Positions 1 through 13,385 of a DNA stretch of 64,000 nt are shown piece by piece (position 1 is the stretch's first letter; each line of letters starts with the position of its first letter). The translations under genes were made by a program, and so were the position numbers. The stretch is from positions 32,697,950 through 32,761,949 of the forward strand of contig OU744732.1 of NCBI GenBank assembly GCA_916613615.1. The letters run 5' to 3'. This stretch comes from Steromphala cineraria (taxonomy: Eukaryota; Mollusca; Gastropoda; Trochida; Trochidae). The notes under the pieces were generated by a model. The model saw only the letters and a list, made by a program, of their open reading frames with translations, was not told the origin of the DNA and ran no database searches.

Positions 1-1706
1 TTATTAAAAAAAAGATTAACGTTTTATCCTTACACACAAAGACTCCAGTTATTGACATTGCTTACCAAAGCCTTTAAAATGCAGTAATTTACCTTTTGAT
101 AATGATTTTATTACTTCTCGTCTTTGAACATTCAGTCAATGAATTAAATACAAACATTATGACTGAAGTAAGTGTTATTTCCAATAATATGAAAATAGAT
201 ACTCTGATATATTGGGGCCTTATGGGATATATCATCTTCTGCTGACTGTTGTTTGTATAAATCTTATATATGTGATTTTGGTTGCAATGTTTTTTACCAT
301 TGCTACATATATGAAGTAAGCATCCGTTTCAATAGTCAATATAAAACGAAGGTGGCTTAATATATTTTAAACACAATACGTGTAATGAAAATAGAATAGA
401 AACATCAAGAAAAGAACAGAAAAATCAACTTGTGTCATATTTTTTTTTTAAAGTGATTCTCCCATCAGCAATGAATTTCAACTTTGACATTTCCAGGCGA
501 ATTCATCTCCATTTATATACACGTAGATATTTTTACTCTGTCATAATTCTCATGCCAGAAATGCTGTTCACAATGCTGCGTTGACAATGGGTTTTAAGCA
601 TGAATACTACAATTAACTTCCAAGCACTTAGTACTTGGGGAATCAAGGGTAATAACACCTTGGCTACCAAAATGAAACCAAAAGACCAACTTTGTGCCAA
701 GTCAAAGATAAAGCGAACTGTCTCTGCAACTTATTAGAAAGTTTAGACCTAAAGTAAACTCATGAAATATCAACTTACAAATGACACTCGATGAAATAAA
801 CCTGATATTTGGAAACCTACATTAAGTATCCCCTATGTATTTTAAGTACAAAGTATTTTAAGTGGGTGCTCTCCAATATATACATACATTATATAAGTAT
901 CTGTGAGTGATCGTGAAATGATTAGTCTCAATGTTACATTTTTACAGGTCATTATGCTTTTCATCTGCGAGGTTATGTTAACCACATTTGTAACATGAAT
1001 AAGGTTAATACTCGTTTCTGATTGGTTGATTTGAAGGATTTCCCAGTGTCAAATGGCAATGAACACCGGCAAATTGGCTGAGGCGAATCACCGCGAAATG
1101 ATACATTATTTGGTCCGCCTCAACATTAAATTGTTCTGATTCTCCTAATATTTCAGCCCGAATCAAAATTTTACTGTTGTTGTTGTCATTTTCTAACTTG
1201 CGTATTCCCGCAGATGCCAAAAATCCTTTCCTATTTGCTTTAGTTTGTAACTAAACATTTTTTTATTGGCTAGTTTACTCCTAGTTTGCCGCCTTGTGCC
1301 ATGCGGCTGGTTTCTTTCGAATGCCGTACCCATGGCGCGATGTCATAAAGGTCAACGGTTATGACGTCATAATGATCGCGTCACCGTCACAATGGTCTAG
1401 GCGAGTTTAAGATATTTGTTCACTCGGGTTTGTTCCTGTTGATGAATAAATCTTATACCTGTTTTCTCTCTCATGAATTTCACAGTGAAAATTCATCTCA
1501 TCTTCTCGTTACCAGTGCAACTGGTTTCCATTATAATAACACTATTTTAATGTTTATAACAATGGGAATACCCTTTTGTTTACAGTTCCGAACACCTCTA
1601 ACAATAATGGATCAGTCATTAGATCCTTTTAACTCAGAGTTTCCTACGCAAAAATAGAATTCGCTCTTAGAATGCTCATAACTAACGGTCATGTTACAAT
1701 ATCTAT
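1..1706. other. AT-rich non-coding sequence
   Basis: No gene, RNA or mobile-element end was recognised here. Short open frames (for example 1005-1220 on the minus strand and 1430-1657 on the plus strand) have no recognisable domain and are the length expected by chance. The segment may be intergenic or intronic. Confidence 0.5.
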
Positions 1707-1806
1707 AAATAGTTGCGTTTGTAAAATGTCCGGGATTCATTGTTATTCAACACCCGCTAACGCCGTTGGTTTTAAACTAAATTTGCGGGTGTTGAAACGC
1801 AACTAT
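1707..1806. repeat. Short hairpin, MITE-like
   Basis: About 100 bp with nested inverted repeats. The outer pair is ATAGTTGCGTTT at 1709-1720 and AAACGCAACTAT at 1795-1806. The inner pair is AACACCCGC at 1749-1757 and GCGGGTGTT at 1785-1793. Size and symmetry suit a miniature inverted-repeat element. The flanks (TATCTAT-like on both sides) overlap the repeats, so the target duplication is uncertain. Confidence 0.55.
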
Positions 1807-1810
1807 CTAT

Positions 1811-3770
1811 CTTCTAAGTAAACATCTCTCCCTCTTCTATGACCATGTCGAAAGTACGATGTTGTGGCTCAATTTCACTTCAAAGACGTAATTATCAGTG
1901 TCTGCTTTGTGGTGGATCGTGACAGAAAATCGTCCAGATAAATCGTGTGTTTAAAGCCACTATGGTGGGTAAGTGTGTAAAGCTAAATAAGGGTTGGTAT
2001 GATAATATGGAGTGACGTTTTTTAAATCTAATATTTTGTGTAAATCAGGCGTGAACGCAGCGTTAAAGGCGATTGTAAAGGCCTGTCATTACATATGTTT
2101 TGTAATGTTAACATATTTACAGTTATTTCCATTTTAGAGATGTGAGTTTGAAAATGAGTATTTGCGTGTTTGATACCATAGATGTACTAACCTCATGTGT
2201 ACATCTGCTATTAAACAGAAGGTTATGGTATAACTTATTTTCTTTTAAATCTTTGTAATAGATGACAACTGTTTTGAACTATACACAGACCAGCTTAATA
2301 TCCTGGATTACAATTTCTTTCTTGTGAAAATCACATAACGACGTTTTGGAGTAATTTCCTACCTCTTCATCATTCAACCTCATCGTCGTGGTTTTCACAA
2401 TAATCACATATCCAGGAGTCCTGCTTTTTTATCATTCTGTAAGTCTTAAAATAGCACATTGTGAGCTTTGCCCTTCTTAAAGATAATGTTACAATTTGTA
2501 TAATAGAAGTATTCATAATGTGAATATTCTGGTAACTTTTAATACAATGATTGCTGCTCTTATCCATTCAAGTTATGTTGAGTTTTATTTGAGACAATAC
2601 ATATTGATTTGAGTTACTTAAATATGGACAAACCAATTTATAACTCCACTAGGAATTCAGACTACCTGTAAATTGGCGGATACAGCAACTTAAATGTAAT
2701 TCACAAGATTTATAATTGTTGATAATCAGCTCTACAAAGCCTGTGAAATACCAAAACAGTAAATGGATTAAATTTTGTTCTGGTTCTACATGCCTTTGTA
2801 TTTTTTGCTAACACAACATACATGAGTCGGTGCTAGCAGCGGTATGCAGTAAATGTGATGTATGGTTGCTTCTTCAAACGAATCTGGTGAAGTCTGAGCA
2901 GGTTAAATCACGAGTGACCCATCTCTCAATCCTCTAATCCTATCAAATGGTGCAGCAACAGAACTTAATTCTCCTTGCTCAGAAGTACTAATTCAAAGTC
3001 TATTTTCAGAACTCCTTTTGATACTCCTAAGAATTTGCTTGCGGCAACATAACCTACTCGAAAAGCGTTGCTGTCGATAATCATTCACTTTCTTGAATAA
3101 GCATCTATATGGTTTTTATGGTTATTGATAGTTCGTGTCTTCATAACTTGACAGTGTTGTTCTGTTTCAACATACATTGACCTGGGGGTAAAGTATTTGT
3201 TAAGACTAACCGATCTGATTTATCATTTATTTTCACAGTATAATGACACGTAAAATGACTTTGACCTTTGATTATCCGAATTTATTAGATGTTAAACAAA
3301 TTGATAAATACTGTCCTGTGCGAAATATTCTGTCTAATGGATAGTGTATTAATTTGAATTTAATGTCAAATGGAGAACGAGACAAATAATCGCCAGCTAA
3401 CACAAATCAGAGAATATATTTTGATGATTCTCTCAGACATTGAAACGTGATCCGCTTTTCAGATGAATTAATATGCATTTGTACTGTGAAATGATTTGTG
3501 AGATTCACAAACTGGGGAACTGGATAATAACCATCTTTTAAATTATTCAAATAATAGCTTTCTATTTCTAATTTGGCAAAAAAGAGCATTAGGAGGCGTT
3601 CAAAATATGATTACTTTCATTTGTAATTATCTGCATTTGTCATTTGTATTAAAACGTCTTGCCATTGTAGTATTCATATATGTATTATTAAATGTTTTAA
3701 TGCATTGTTTGGCAAGATCGTTTGGAATCCTGCCCGATATTATTGTTGTTACAAATTCTTCCGCTGAAGT
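1811..3770. other. AT-rich sequence, nothing recognised
   Basis: No supported gene or repeat boundary was seen. Open frames on both strands are short and lack domains. Confidence 0.5.
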
Positions 3771-5700
3771 CTAAATGTCATCTCCCTCTTGAAGATCATT
3801 TGCTTTAAAATGGCTTCACCTGCTACATGAACAACTGATAATTCAATTTTGAATACAATTTCGCATTCGATTGTCTCTATGAGTAGGGTAATTGCAAAAG
3901 GAGTTTCTGTCTATATCGACAAATTCAGGAATTGTTACTAGCAAGGTTTTATCCAGTTCTCATTTCTAACTGCATTTTTATACTGGTATTACTAAGTATT
4001 TCAAACTTTATTTTGAAATTAGTATTTTCAAACTTTCATTTGGTCATTCAGATTACAGAGGATATGAGTAAATAAAAAAAACATTATGCATATTTAATGC
4101 CACACTGTTTGTTTTTAAATTTTCGGATTAATTTCTTATCAATCAAGGCAGTTTATATATTTGTCATGAAGTGAAACACATAGATCAAGCTTTATAGTTG
4201 CACTTAATTGTTGATTTTATCAAAGAAGAAATAGTGATTATGACCAAAAACATATCAACTTCATCAACCACGTCTTTATTATAAAAGATATCTTTTTTCT
4301 TAAAATTGTTTCGACTGAAAATTGTAAATTCACTCCTCCAAAAGAAAGGACAATGGCTATTCAAAGCAACCACATTGTTCTAGTTCACCTCAAACAGAGA
4401 CGGCGAAGAGTGTCCAAACTGTTTGAACTACATAGGTTTTGTGTGGACTATTCCTGTTATATTTGAAATTGTTTTAACTTGGCAGTTTTTGTTTTATATA
4501 TTATGAGGTTGCCATGGAAAAGCACTTCCTCACTTACTGACAAAGTCAATTTCCGTCAGAGAAACAATGAATTCTCCCTAGTAAAACTGGATGTTGTTAC
4601 AGGATTGTGAATGTCATTACGTGTGTGTGTCGGTCGTATCCATCTGTTATGTTTTGTGGTAGCGTGGTCTAAGACATACAACAGCACAATATTGAAATTT
4701 TGAAAGGTTGGTTACAATGATTCTATCATTTATTGTCAGTCTTCACTCATTTCAACTGGTGAAAGAAGTATGTCGCTGCAGATATGCAGATCACATGGTA
4801 GTGAATTCTAATTTATGATGGGCAGTTTCAGGAAATGCATCACAACAATCAAATGTGGTCATAACAAGTGTATCATATCACTTTCATATCATGCTTTCTT
4901 TCTTTAAGATCTATTGGATTATTTATCTTGTTCATATAGGTTATTACACTACCTGATTGCTCACAAATGATAGAGAAATACAAATAAGTCAATACATTTT
5001 CATAACTTTGATCAATATCAACATTTATAAAATATGAAAGGAAAAAAGACTTATGTTACTAGAGTTGCTATCTTCTGAATTGACTTTTTATTGTTCACAT
5101 GGCGTTGACAAAAAACATGTTTCGTTTTGTTTTGTCTCACTCGCCAGTATGTCACATTTGTTTGTTTCACTCTGTAATGTTTCAAAACTGCAAAGTGTTT
5201 GATGTTCATCACATGAAATGAAAAGCAACTTGACTTCCTGTTAGTATTGTTGCATGAAGATGTCTTACACCCTATCTAAAGAACTTCTATTAACATTGAT
5301 GTTAAGAGAATTGGAACTCATTAAGTTTGCGGAGACAATATGACAAAAAACATGAAATAGATACATGTATCTTACTTCAAAGACAAGAATTAATGATAGA
5401 CTGTCTGTGTTATCAAACATCACCATCTCGTTTTATTGTTTTGTTTGAAAAACGTGTCAAATACAACCTTTGATTTGACAGTAGTCTAATCAAAGATCAG
5501 ATAAAGTAGCTTTTGAAATCAACCTGGAAATGACATCAAGACAAACAGATAATTAGCTGTCAGGATAGAAGAATTGTAATACCACAAACCAATATATCAT
5601 TTTAGATTGTCATGGCAATGTTGAAGACCTTGATGATAAAACACGAAACTGAGAAACCCATTTAACAAATATGTAATTGTGTTATCTACGTTAGTATAAT
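3770..5700. repeat. Old segmental duplicate, copy A
   Basis: Several stretches match 9380-10560 in the same order and orientation. They include 'ACTGATAATTCA' near 3834 and 9494, the block around 5165-5215 against 10010-10065, and a block ending 'AACACGAAACTGAG' near 5638-5653 and 10506-10520. The match is patchy with indels, so the duplication is old. A third, shorter relative of the last block lies at 5740-5990. No coding potential was recognised. Confidence 0.45.
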
Positions 5701-5739
5701 GGACTGAACGTCTGACAACATTGTCAAATCAAGTTCAGG

Positions 5740-5990
5740 TTACACTTAAAGTTAAAAGATTGATGGCAAAGATATTTTCACTTCAAAGACAAAAATCAAT
5801 GATAAAAAGCATTTGTTTAAATGTTTTACTTGATACCAGTGCCACAATGAAAGCTTTGATGTGACAGTCGGTCGGCAACATTGCTCTAAATAAAGAGCAG
5901 ATATAACACAGCTTGTAAAATAAACCAGGAAATTCCATCGAGCTGTCAGGATGTTAATGTGATATCTCAATTCGATATAGCCATGTTTTG
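5740..5990. repeat. Dispersed repeat related to 5350-5650 and 10230-10560
   Basis: Shares 'CACTTCAAAGAC', 'TTTGATGTGACAGTC', 'CCAGGAAAT' and 'AGCTGTCAGGA' in the same order with the two other copies. This is a diverged repeat family of about 300 bp; no terminal repeats were identified. Confidence 0.45.
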
Positions 5991-8900
5991 AAAGAAAATG
6001 TCGGACATCTTATAGATAGAGTATGAAGCTTCATAATCTTTTATTTCATATTGTATGAATGAAAGTGTATTTTTAAAAATCCATTAATATGCCACTCAAA
6101 AAGGAAATGCCTTATTGACTTTGGGAATTTGTGATTTTTGTTGAAACGAATATAATATTGCAAACATGATATTTATTTCCTTATTTTGTAGGAGTATTTA
6201 TAGCTTCAGCGCAAAACTATTTGCAGTTTCTTTCGTTAATGAAGCATTTGAAAACGTTTTTACAAAATGCTAGTTAAGAAAACTCGGGAAAACAAAAGAA
6301 AATTGGTAACATTTGCATGAGCATGTGATACTGATAACCAAAAATTGATATTCTTTTCAGCAAAGGGAATTTGAAAATAACAAAGCAACTACAAAGTATC
6401 GAAATTGAAACATTGCCAGATGGCGGTTGGAAACCTGAGGTTCAAAATCTGCCATCTACCATTATAAGTTCATCAGAGCGTGATATGTCATTTTGGTCGT
6501 ATCCTCCAGCCAGATTGTACCCCTAAAGGTCCAAAACTGTGGTCAATGAAGGCCACCAAATACCAAAATCTCCACATCCGGGTCAATCACTTGTGCAATC
6601 GTCTTTCACAACCATAGAGATTACAAACATATTCCTATTTTGAGACTTTAGGGACCCTGGTCGTTTGAATCGTTTGCCTGAAGCGGATTTCGACGATGAG
6701 AGCTAGTTATTTGCTCTGTTCTGAGACGTCCAAATGTGCAAGCGATTTTTCAAATCTTAAAGAAAGTCACCATTTATTCAATAATGGTGACATAAGGATT
6801 TAAATTGGACAATCAGTGAAGTGAACATGTTGACTGTGATTTTATTTGATACTGTCAAGAGGATAAGAGGGTGTGATGGTATACAAGCTGCCTCATCATC
6901 ATCATTGGTTGTACGTTCTAAAAACTTCAACACCGGCATTCAAATTGCTGTTGAGAAGCATTCCTGGATTGATCAAGCACCTTTGTCAAAAAGATACCTA
7001 ATAAATAGTGTTTGAAATGGGTTTTTTATAGTTTGTCGAGCTCTTCAATCACTAAGATATTCTGAAGTGACTAATGTAAGCATATTCGCAGCATATGTCT
7101 TGTATAATTAATAAGTTATGTCCTTATGTATTCTTTACAAAAAATTACTATTCATAAACGCCCATGGCAATGAAAGTGCTATACATTATAAAGATGTACA
7201 TTTGAGTAACTTGATGAGTATACAAAGATATATACTAGTTTATTTTAGACGATCAACTTGCAATGCATGTTTAACTATACAAACTGATGGTTTCAGAAAA
7301 AAACCTTTTTCGACCATGAATTACATTACAAGCTTCCAAATAAGATTACCCTGTTTAAAAATTGCTAAAATGTGGATGTGTAACTTATCTCCTTTTCGTG
7401 GAAGCAGGTTATTAACCCTTGTCTGACATCTTGTAACTCATAATGTTTTTAAAGAAGTTCCTACATGTAAGTAACGCTTCTTACATCACTCTGGCATATT
7501 GTATGATAATGTATTTGCGTTGTGTTTATAATGTTAAAAAGTGATGAACGTGAAAGTAATGTGAACTTTCTTCAGCTTTTCTTTCGACAGAAAATATTTC
7601 AGTGTCAAAACTTCAGATGAGACACATAATCTCATGTATGTATTGTATAATATATGCATCTTTAGAACTTACATATTCATTTCGACACATATCATACTTA
7701 CATGACTTAAAACATAAGTCAATAATAATTATGCAAACATATGTATTGGTGTTATAAAATTTTTAAATAATCTAAACATGTCTTTTCTCAAAAACTGTGT
7801 TTGTGATGGCATGTTGATGCTGTTAAATTATGGTTCCCCCCAATTTACCTAAATGATTTGGGAAGTATTGCAAGGCGGTCGCAGGCATAATAATGGATTT
7901 AGCATAATTAAAAGTAAATTTTGGTCAATATAGAAGTCGAGAGACAGTCTTTACTGTGTATGATTCAACTTAGCAACTATTCAGCACTCTGAAGGTTTGA
8001 GAAGTACCTTATTTGCGAAGAAACAAATGCATTAACGAAACCGGAATTTGGGCATTTTAAAAGGCTTTTTATGGGTGTATTTATATAAATGTCACGACAT
8101 TCGTAAAATTTACACACATACAGTAGACAATGAATAAAAATACCAAATAAAGAGTATGGCAATTCTTATATCGCAATAATGAAAATAGAAAATCGGAAGT
8201 GAGTTGTTCGAAATTGGAAATTTGTTACAGATAACTTTCATTCCGTGCATTTCTGTAAACATTTAATGAATAGGTCATGTATATAGTATATTAAAAATAC
8301 AATTTATCAATAACTTATTCAAACTGAGTTAGAAAAGGTACAATGTATGTGCGATTTTAAAAAAAAAATACTTAAGATTGCAAAGATGGTTAATGTCTCA
8401 GCCACATGAATATGTATTTTGTTTAAAAGTAATTTCGATCGCAAGAATGTCTTTATTGGTATCCTTTAAATACTAGCACCTTTGGGAAAGCCTGTAAATT
8501 GAACATTTTAGAAGTAAGCATATGATATCATTTTCAACTGTAGTTCATAGAAAATATGAAATTCTTTAAATTGATGTTTTGATGGACATTATTTCCTTTA
8601 CAGATCTTGCTTAGCAAAAGTTGTTCTAATAGTTGCTAAAATAAATGGCGTTTCGTTTGAGAATCTATCAAATGGGCTTTGAAAATATCCCTGAATTTGT
8701 TTTGATCTTGTTCATGCGTATTTGTGAATTTGTGCAATAAGATATTTATTGTCACCTTTTAAAACCAATCATTTCTGCGGTGTTCATTTTAATCATCTTT
8801 AAACTAAAAGAAGGAGAATACATAAATGTTGGTATCTGATATATTTAAGAAGTTCTAATCACTGACAGAGAAATGCGTAAGAGAAATGCTTTAATACAAT

Positions 8901-9379
8901 GATTATCTTGTAGTTTAACCCATAATTATTACTTTTATATTAAGTGCTACAGTATTTCAATGTGCCAATCCCATACAAAACAGGTCTTCTTTTTTAATAG
9001 AATAGAATTCATTGGTTGACATGAAAACATTAATGCCACAAGTACGTTTACCTTTGCTTTAGATTGCTTGATATTATTTATGTTTAATGACACTAAGTCG
9101 TCAATTTAAAAAGTTGTGAACAATGAAGACATTCGATTGGATATATCCTTGTCACACTTGGTTAATCATGGATTCAATTCATCATTACTATAAGAAAGTT
9201 TATCACAGTTGATATTGACAAATGAAAAATAAGTATTATTCTCATTTGAACATTAGATGCTTATTTTTAGTTCCTCCAATCAACAAATGTCATTCAAACG
9301 TATTTCATTATAATATTATTGTAGTTTATCAGCTGTTTCCTGAAATGTCAATTGTTTGGTAATATTGTTTTCCATATCA
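5991..9379. other. AT-rich sequence with weak repeat traces
   Basis: No gene was recognised. The segment around 7400-7440 ('GTTATTAACC' followed by 'TTGTCTGAC') resembles 11080-11105, another trace of the old duplication. The 102-residue frame at 7118-7426 has no domain and looks random. Confidence 0.45.
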
Positions 9380-10560
9380 ATTGGAAGTCCTGCAAGACTA
9401 GTATGTCGGTCAAGATGTCTGCCCCTCTAGTTGTAATGCCAATTCCCTTCTTAATAGCATTTAGTCTTCCGTTGCTTCAACTTATACAGGACCAACTGAT
9501 AATTCAGTATCTAATACAATTTTATATTCAACTGTCTGCAAACATGATTAGGTGTAGGTTAATTGCCATTGGAGTTGCAGTCAATATCTCCAAATTCAGT
9601 AAATACTACAGGGTGCGAGCTTTAGTCTGGATACGTCCTTTATTTCGTAAGGACATGTTCATAGAAATATTAATGTCAAACTTCATTTTGAAATGTTTAG
9701 GTTACATAAGTATCAAAGGTTAATATTTAAAGAAAAGGATTTCAAAGTTATTAGAACAAACGGCCAATTAATTTTTTAATTGTTTTCGCCAAAACGAAGA
9801 ATAGCAATGTGAATTAACTTTGCATTTTGATATAAAATAGTTATCATCATAAATCCTCTATTTCAAAAAATCATTTTGATTAAAAATACCAAGGTTCTCT
9901 CTCCAAAAAGTTAAGAGTGTGCCTTGTTCGAAATAATGTTTGGAAGCTTATGTTTCTAATACTTTTAATTAAATTTACGTTGTTTTCTTACAGTTTTTCA
10001 GGAAGCCTTTATGTTTCATTCTGCAGTATTTTAAAACTCCAAGGTGTCTTGTGCTAATCATATCAACAGTAAAAGTGTTGAATTATCTTATAAGACATAT
10101 ATCTTGACTTCTTGTATAAAGACGTATTATACTATATAATGCATTACCTTGTAATTGCCGTTTGATGTTAAAATACTTTGGATCTTTTTAAACTTGTAGA
10201 GGCAAAAGAAGAAGCATCAAGTAATTACTACATTTCACTTCAAAGTCATGAACTAATGATTACCTGACTGTGTTCCGAAAAATACATTTTTTTAAGGGTG
10301 TCAAACTACATACTTTGATGTGACAGTCAGTTGAAATAATGGTATGTCATATCAAAAGCAGGTATAAAATAGCTTATGAAATCAGCCAGGAAATGTCATC
10401 GAGAGGAACAGATAATCAGCTGTCAGGAAGATTTTATTGCGGTATGTCAATCACATTTAGGAGTGTATTAAAATGTCAAGACAATGATGAAGATCTTAAT
10501 GGTGTAACACGAAACTGAGCGACTTTTTAATCATGGTACACGAATAATAGAATATTGAGA
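9380..10560. repeat. Old segmental duplicate, copy B
   Basis: Counterpart of copy A at 3770-5700 (shared blocks listed there). A 123-residue open frame at 9352-9723 lies partly within it. The homologous part of copy A is not open, so I do not regard that frame as a gene. Confidence 0.45.
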
Positions 10561-11348
10561 TAGATCCATGAATATTAAGCTTTTCAATCGCAAAGACAAT
10601 ATATTCTTACCTCCCTACAGCATTGTTTAATTACATTGTGATATTTTTCTTACAAATTTAATATTTATAAAGATTGATTGCATAAACTATTTAATATTCA
10701 TGGCCAAGATAATGAAGAGTAATTTGATGGAAAAGACACCTACGTGGGATTTCCTTAAAATCTTGTTAACTAATACTAACTGCAAAGGCAAAGGCACAAC
10801 AATACTCACAAATCTAAGTAACATCTCTACTCAACAGTTAAGAAGAACTCTTGAGCATATTCGTCGTCATTTCTATGACAACAAGTTATCAAATTGTATT
10901 GACTGTACAGAAGTATCACATATTTACAGAACATGAAAAAACATCGCCAGAAAAAGGCAGATTATGGTTACGGGTGAACAAAGGAAATGCAATAACATGA
11001 CAATGTTTTATAATCATTCCTGGCAGAAAACAATAGTATGACGTAAAGGGTGTTAATCATCTCTCACTGCCACAAGCATGTTATTAACCTTGTCTGACCC
11101 CCTGTAACACGTTTTATTATATGATGGACGTGTGAACTTCTTCTGATTGGTCGAGGATGGTGGTCACCGGCAGTGATCAAACCTTATGTTGACCGCGAGA
11201 AACGTCACGCGAGGTCAACATAACAATCCAATGACCTGAAGCTAAAAATAGATCGCCACTACAAGGAGCACCGTAAAGAGTTGCTTCCAAAAAATAATTA
11301 AAATTATTAAATAGTTTTCGAAACAACTGAATCATATAATAAAACAGT
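10561..11348. other. AT-rich sequence, nothing recognised
   Basis: Only chance-length frames. The stretch 11140-11230 resembles the arms of the following palindrome in base composition and may be part of the same element. Confidence 0.4.
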
Positions 11349-11482
11349 TGTTGACTTCAGTTATCGGTGAATCAAATTGTTTATTGACCTCGGAAACTTA
11401 TGTTCACCTCGGCTGTCGCCTCGGTGAACATAACTGTTCCGAGGTCAATAAACCATTTGATTCACCTCAACTTAAGTCAATA
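11349..11482. repeat. Long palindrome, MITE-like
   Basis: Two arms of about 65 bp face each other across a 4-base centre near 11413-11416. Examples are 'TATGTTCACCTCGGC' on the left and 'GCCTCGGTGAACATA' on the right, and outward 'TTGACTT' against 'AAGTCAA'. This reads as a single foldback miniature element or inverted duplication. No coding content. Confidence 0.6.
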
Positions 11483-13077
11483 ATTGTATAATATTTTCCT
11501 AAAGAATTGGGTTTCCCAGTTTTGCTAGTAAGATCACACTAACCAGGTTACAGGAAGTGTAAGTATGTTTGCAATGTGATGATTCTAAACTTAATTTAAT
11601 GAATATGCTGTAAACAAATGTCACGGGTAAATTTACCTGTGTCAAAGAGAAGATATACTTGGGTTTGCAAACTTTAAAACCATATTACATTTTTTTTTCT
11701 TATGATGTGTTAATTTGTCGTGAAATGATGTTGCTGTGTGTGATTGTCGATAAACTATTAGATCAGCGCATTTCTATAATCATAGGCAATAATATTTTGT
11801 AAACAATTTTGTCGTGAACATGTTTTAATCCTAAGTTTACATTTCTAACTATACCATTCTCTTGTTAACTCAATGTAGAAACGACTATTCAAATAATCTT
11901 AAGTGACAAAATCAATCACGAACGTATATTTAGCTACATTTTTTCCACATTGAGATGAGATAAAAAGAGTCATTTATGAAAGAGTACTATCCAATAAACA
12001 GTCATGATAAAATTAAACCACATCATGAACAGGTTATTACATTTAGATATTTCAAAATAATTCATTCGTTTCATATATTTGTAATCATAAAATTGCAAAG
12101 TTAGAACCAGTTTAGAATTGTGAAGATGGTTATTATTTTTAGTATCAAGAAGTCCATTCAGTTAAAAGGGAAGGCATTTTGTCAAGACGTCATTTCAATA
12201 CCAAAGTTTGTGACCCTTTTACTGCCACTACAATAAATACCATTCTGACGCCTTTTCGGATAGTGCAGGATGCAGCAAGAACTGTAGAAGTGCTTATTGT
12301 AAGCGGATTTTCTCCAACACGGGAGTGTCTTCATTAATATATATCGCATTGAGGATTGCTTTAAAAGGGGACATGTTTATGACGTTTGAAAGCCACCTAA
12401 GTTGTTAGTATAGTTGTAAGAATCTTTTGAAATGGAAAAGGAGAATTTTGAACAAAAATTAAATTCATCAATATCCCTTATTAGAAAAAAGAAGACCAAA
12501 CGTGATTCAATTGTAAACTGAGTTTGATAAATATATTGTCCTGTATTTGAGAAGTGCGAATCTTATTGCCTCGTTTTGTATGAATCCGAAGTTGTTTTTA
12601 GGGGTATTTTGTCAAACTATAAAGAATTACTTAGAATAAGGTAAAATTCCAAAAAGATTATTTTTGTCTTGTCTTTTGTCTCAACATGGAAACCAGTTAA
12701 AATGAGAATTCAGAATAAGCAAAGCAGCAAAAGGCACCATTCCACCGCTAAATCTAACCAAATGCCAGCAAACCATAACAAAGTCCAGCTAAGATGTTAT
12801 ATTATAACACGGCATATTGATCTTGTCAATCTCAATAATCTGTCTTGAGTTAGGAAAGCTTCTTTAAGACGTCAGTTTACATATCATTTTAGGATGGATA
12901 GTTGACATATTTTGAATTCGTATCCCGTATAATAAGGCATTTTGTTTCTCATCAAAGCTAAATAATATGTCACCTAAAATCACATTATCGCTCATGTTAC
13001 ACCATTATGCACAATATTTTTTTTTAAACTTTAAAAATAAAAATATAATTTTATTAATCATTATCATGATTGTACTT
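11483..13077. other. AT-rich sequence, nothing recognised
   Basis: No supported gene, RNA or element boundary on either strand. Confidence 0.5.
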
Positions 13078-13385
13078 TTAACGGGCAGTAGCACGTTTTT
13101 GAATATTTTGTATATTAAATGTTTCACTGATAATTGCACGTAAATGCAAAATGTATTATTTTGATGATGACTCATTAAAATCTCATTACACAAACCAATC
13201 ATCAACGGTTTTAGAACCAGTTTTAAATATTCACATAAGGTCCATTGCCACCATTTTTGTGTGGAATTGCATGAACTTTACATTATACATTTTAATTATC
13301 ACTGCTTCATGTAATTCAAATACATTGCATATCAATTGGAACCATTTATTTTCTTTTTCTTGACAGTGTACTAAACGAAAATACA
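13078..13385. mobile_element. Decayed TTAA-type MITE, second copy
   Basis: Starts TTTAACGGGCAGTAGCACG and follows the 18244-18600 element in order: the ATTGCACGTAAATGC-like block, TCTCATTACACAAACCAATC, CCACCATTTTTGTGTG and TCAATTGGAACCATTT. The left end keeps the terminal motif GGGCAGTAGCACGTTTTT. The right end has lost it, so the copy is older than its relative. Confidence 0.65.

Noticed and set aside
7118..7426. 102-residue ORF as a gene
   Set aside because: No domain, AT-rich composition and no supporting context.
9352..9723. 123-residue ORF as a membrane protein
   Set aside because: Hydrophobic runs follow from AT-rich codons; the duplicated sequence at 3.8 kb is not open, and no domain was recognised.
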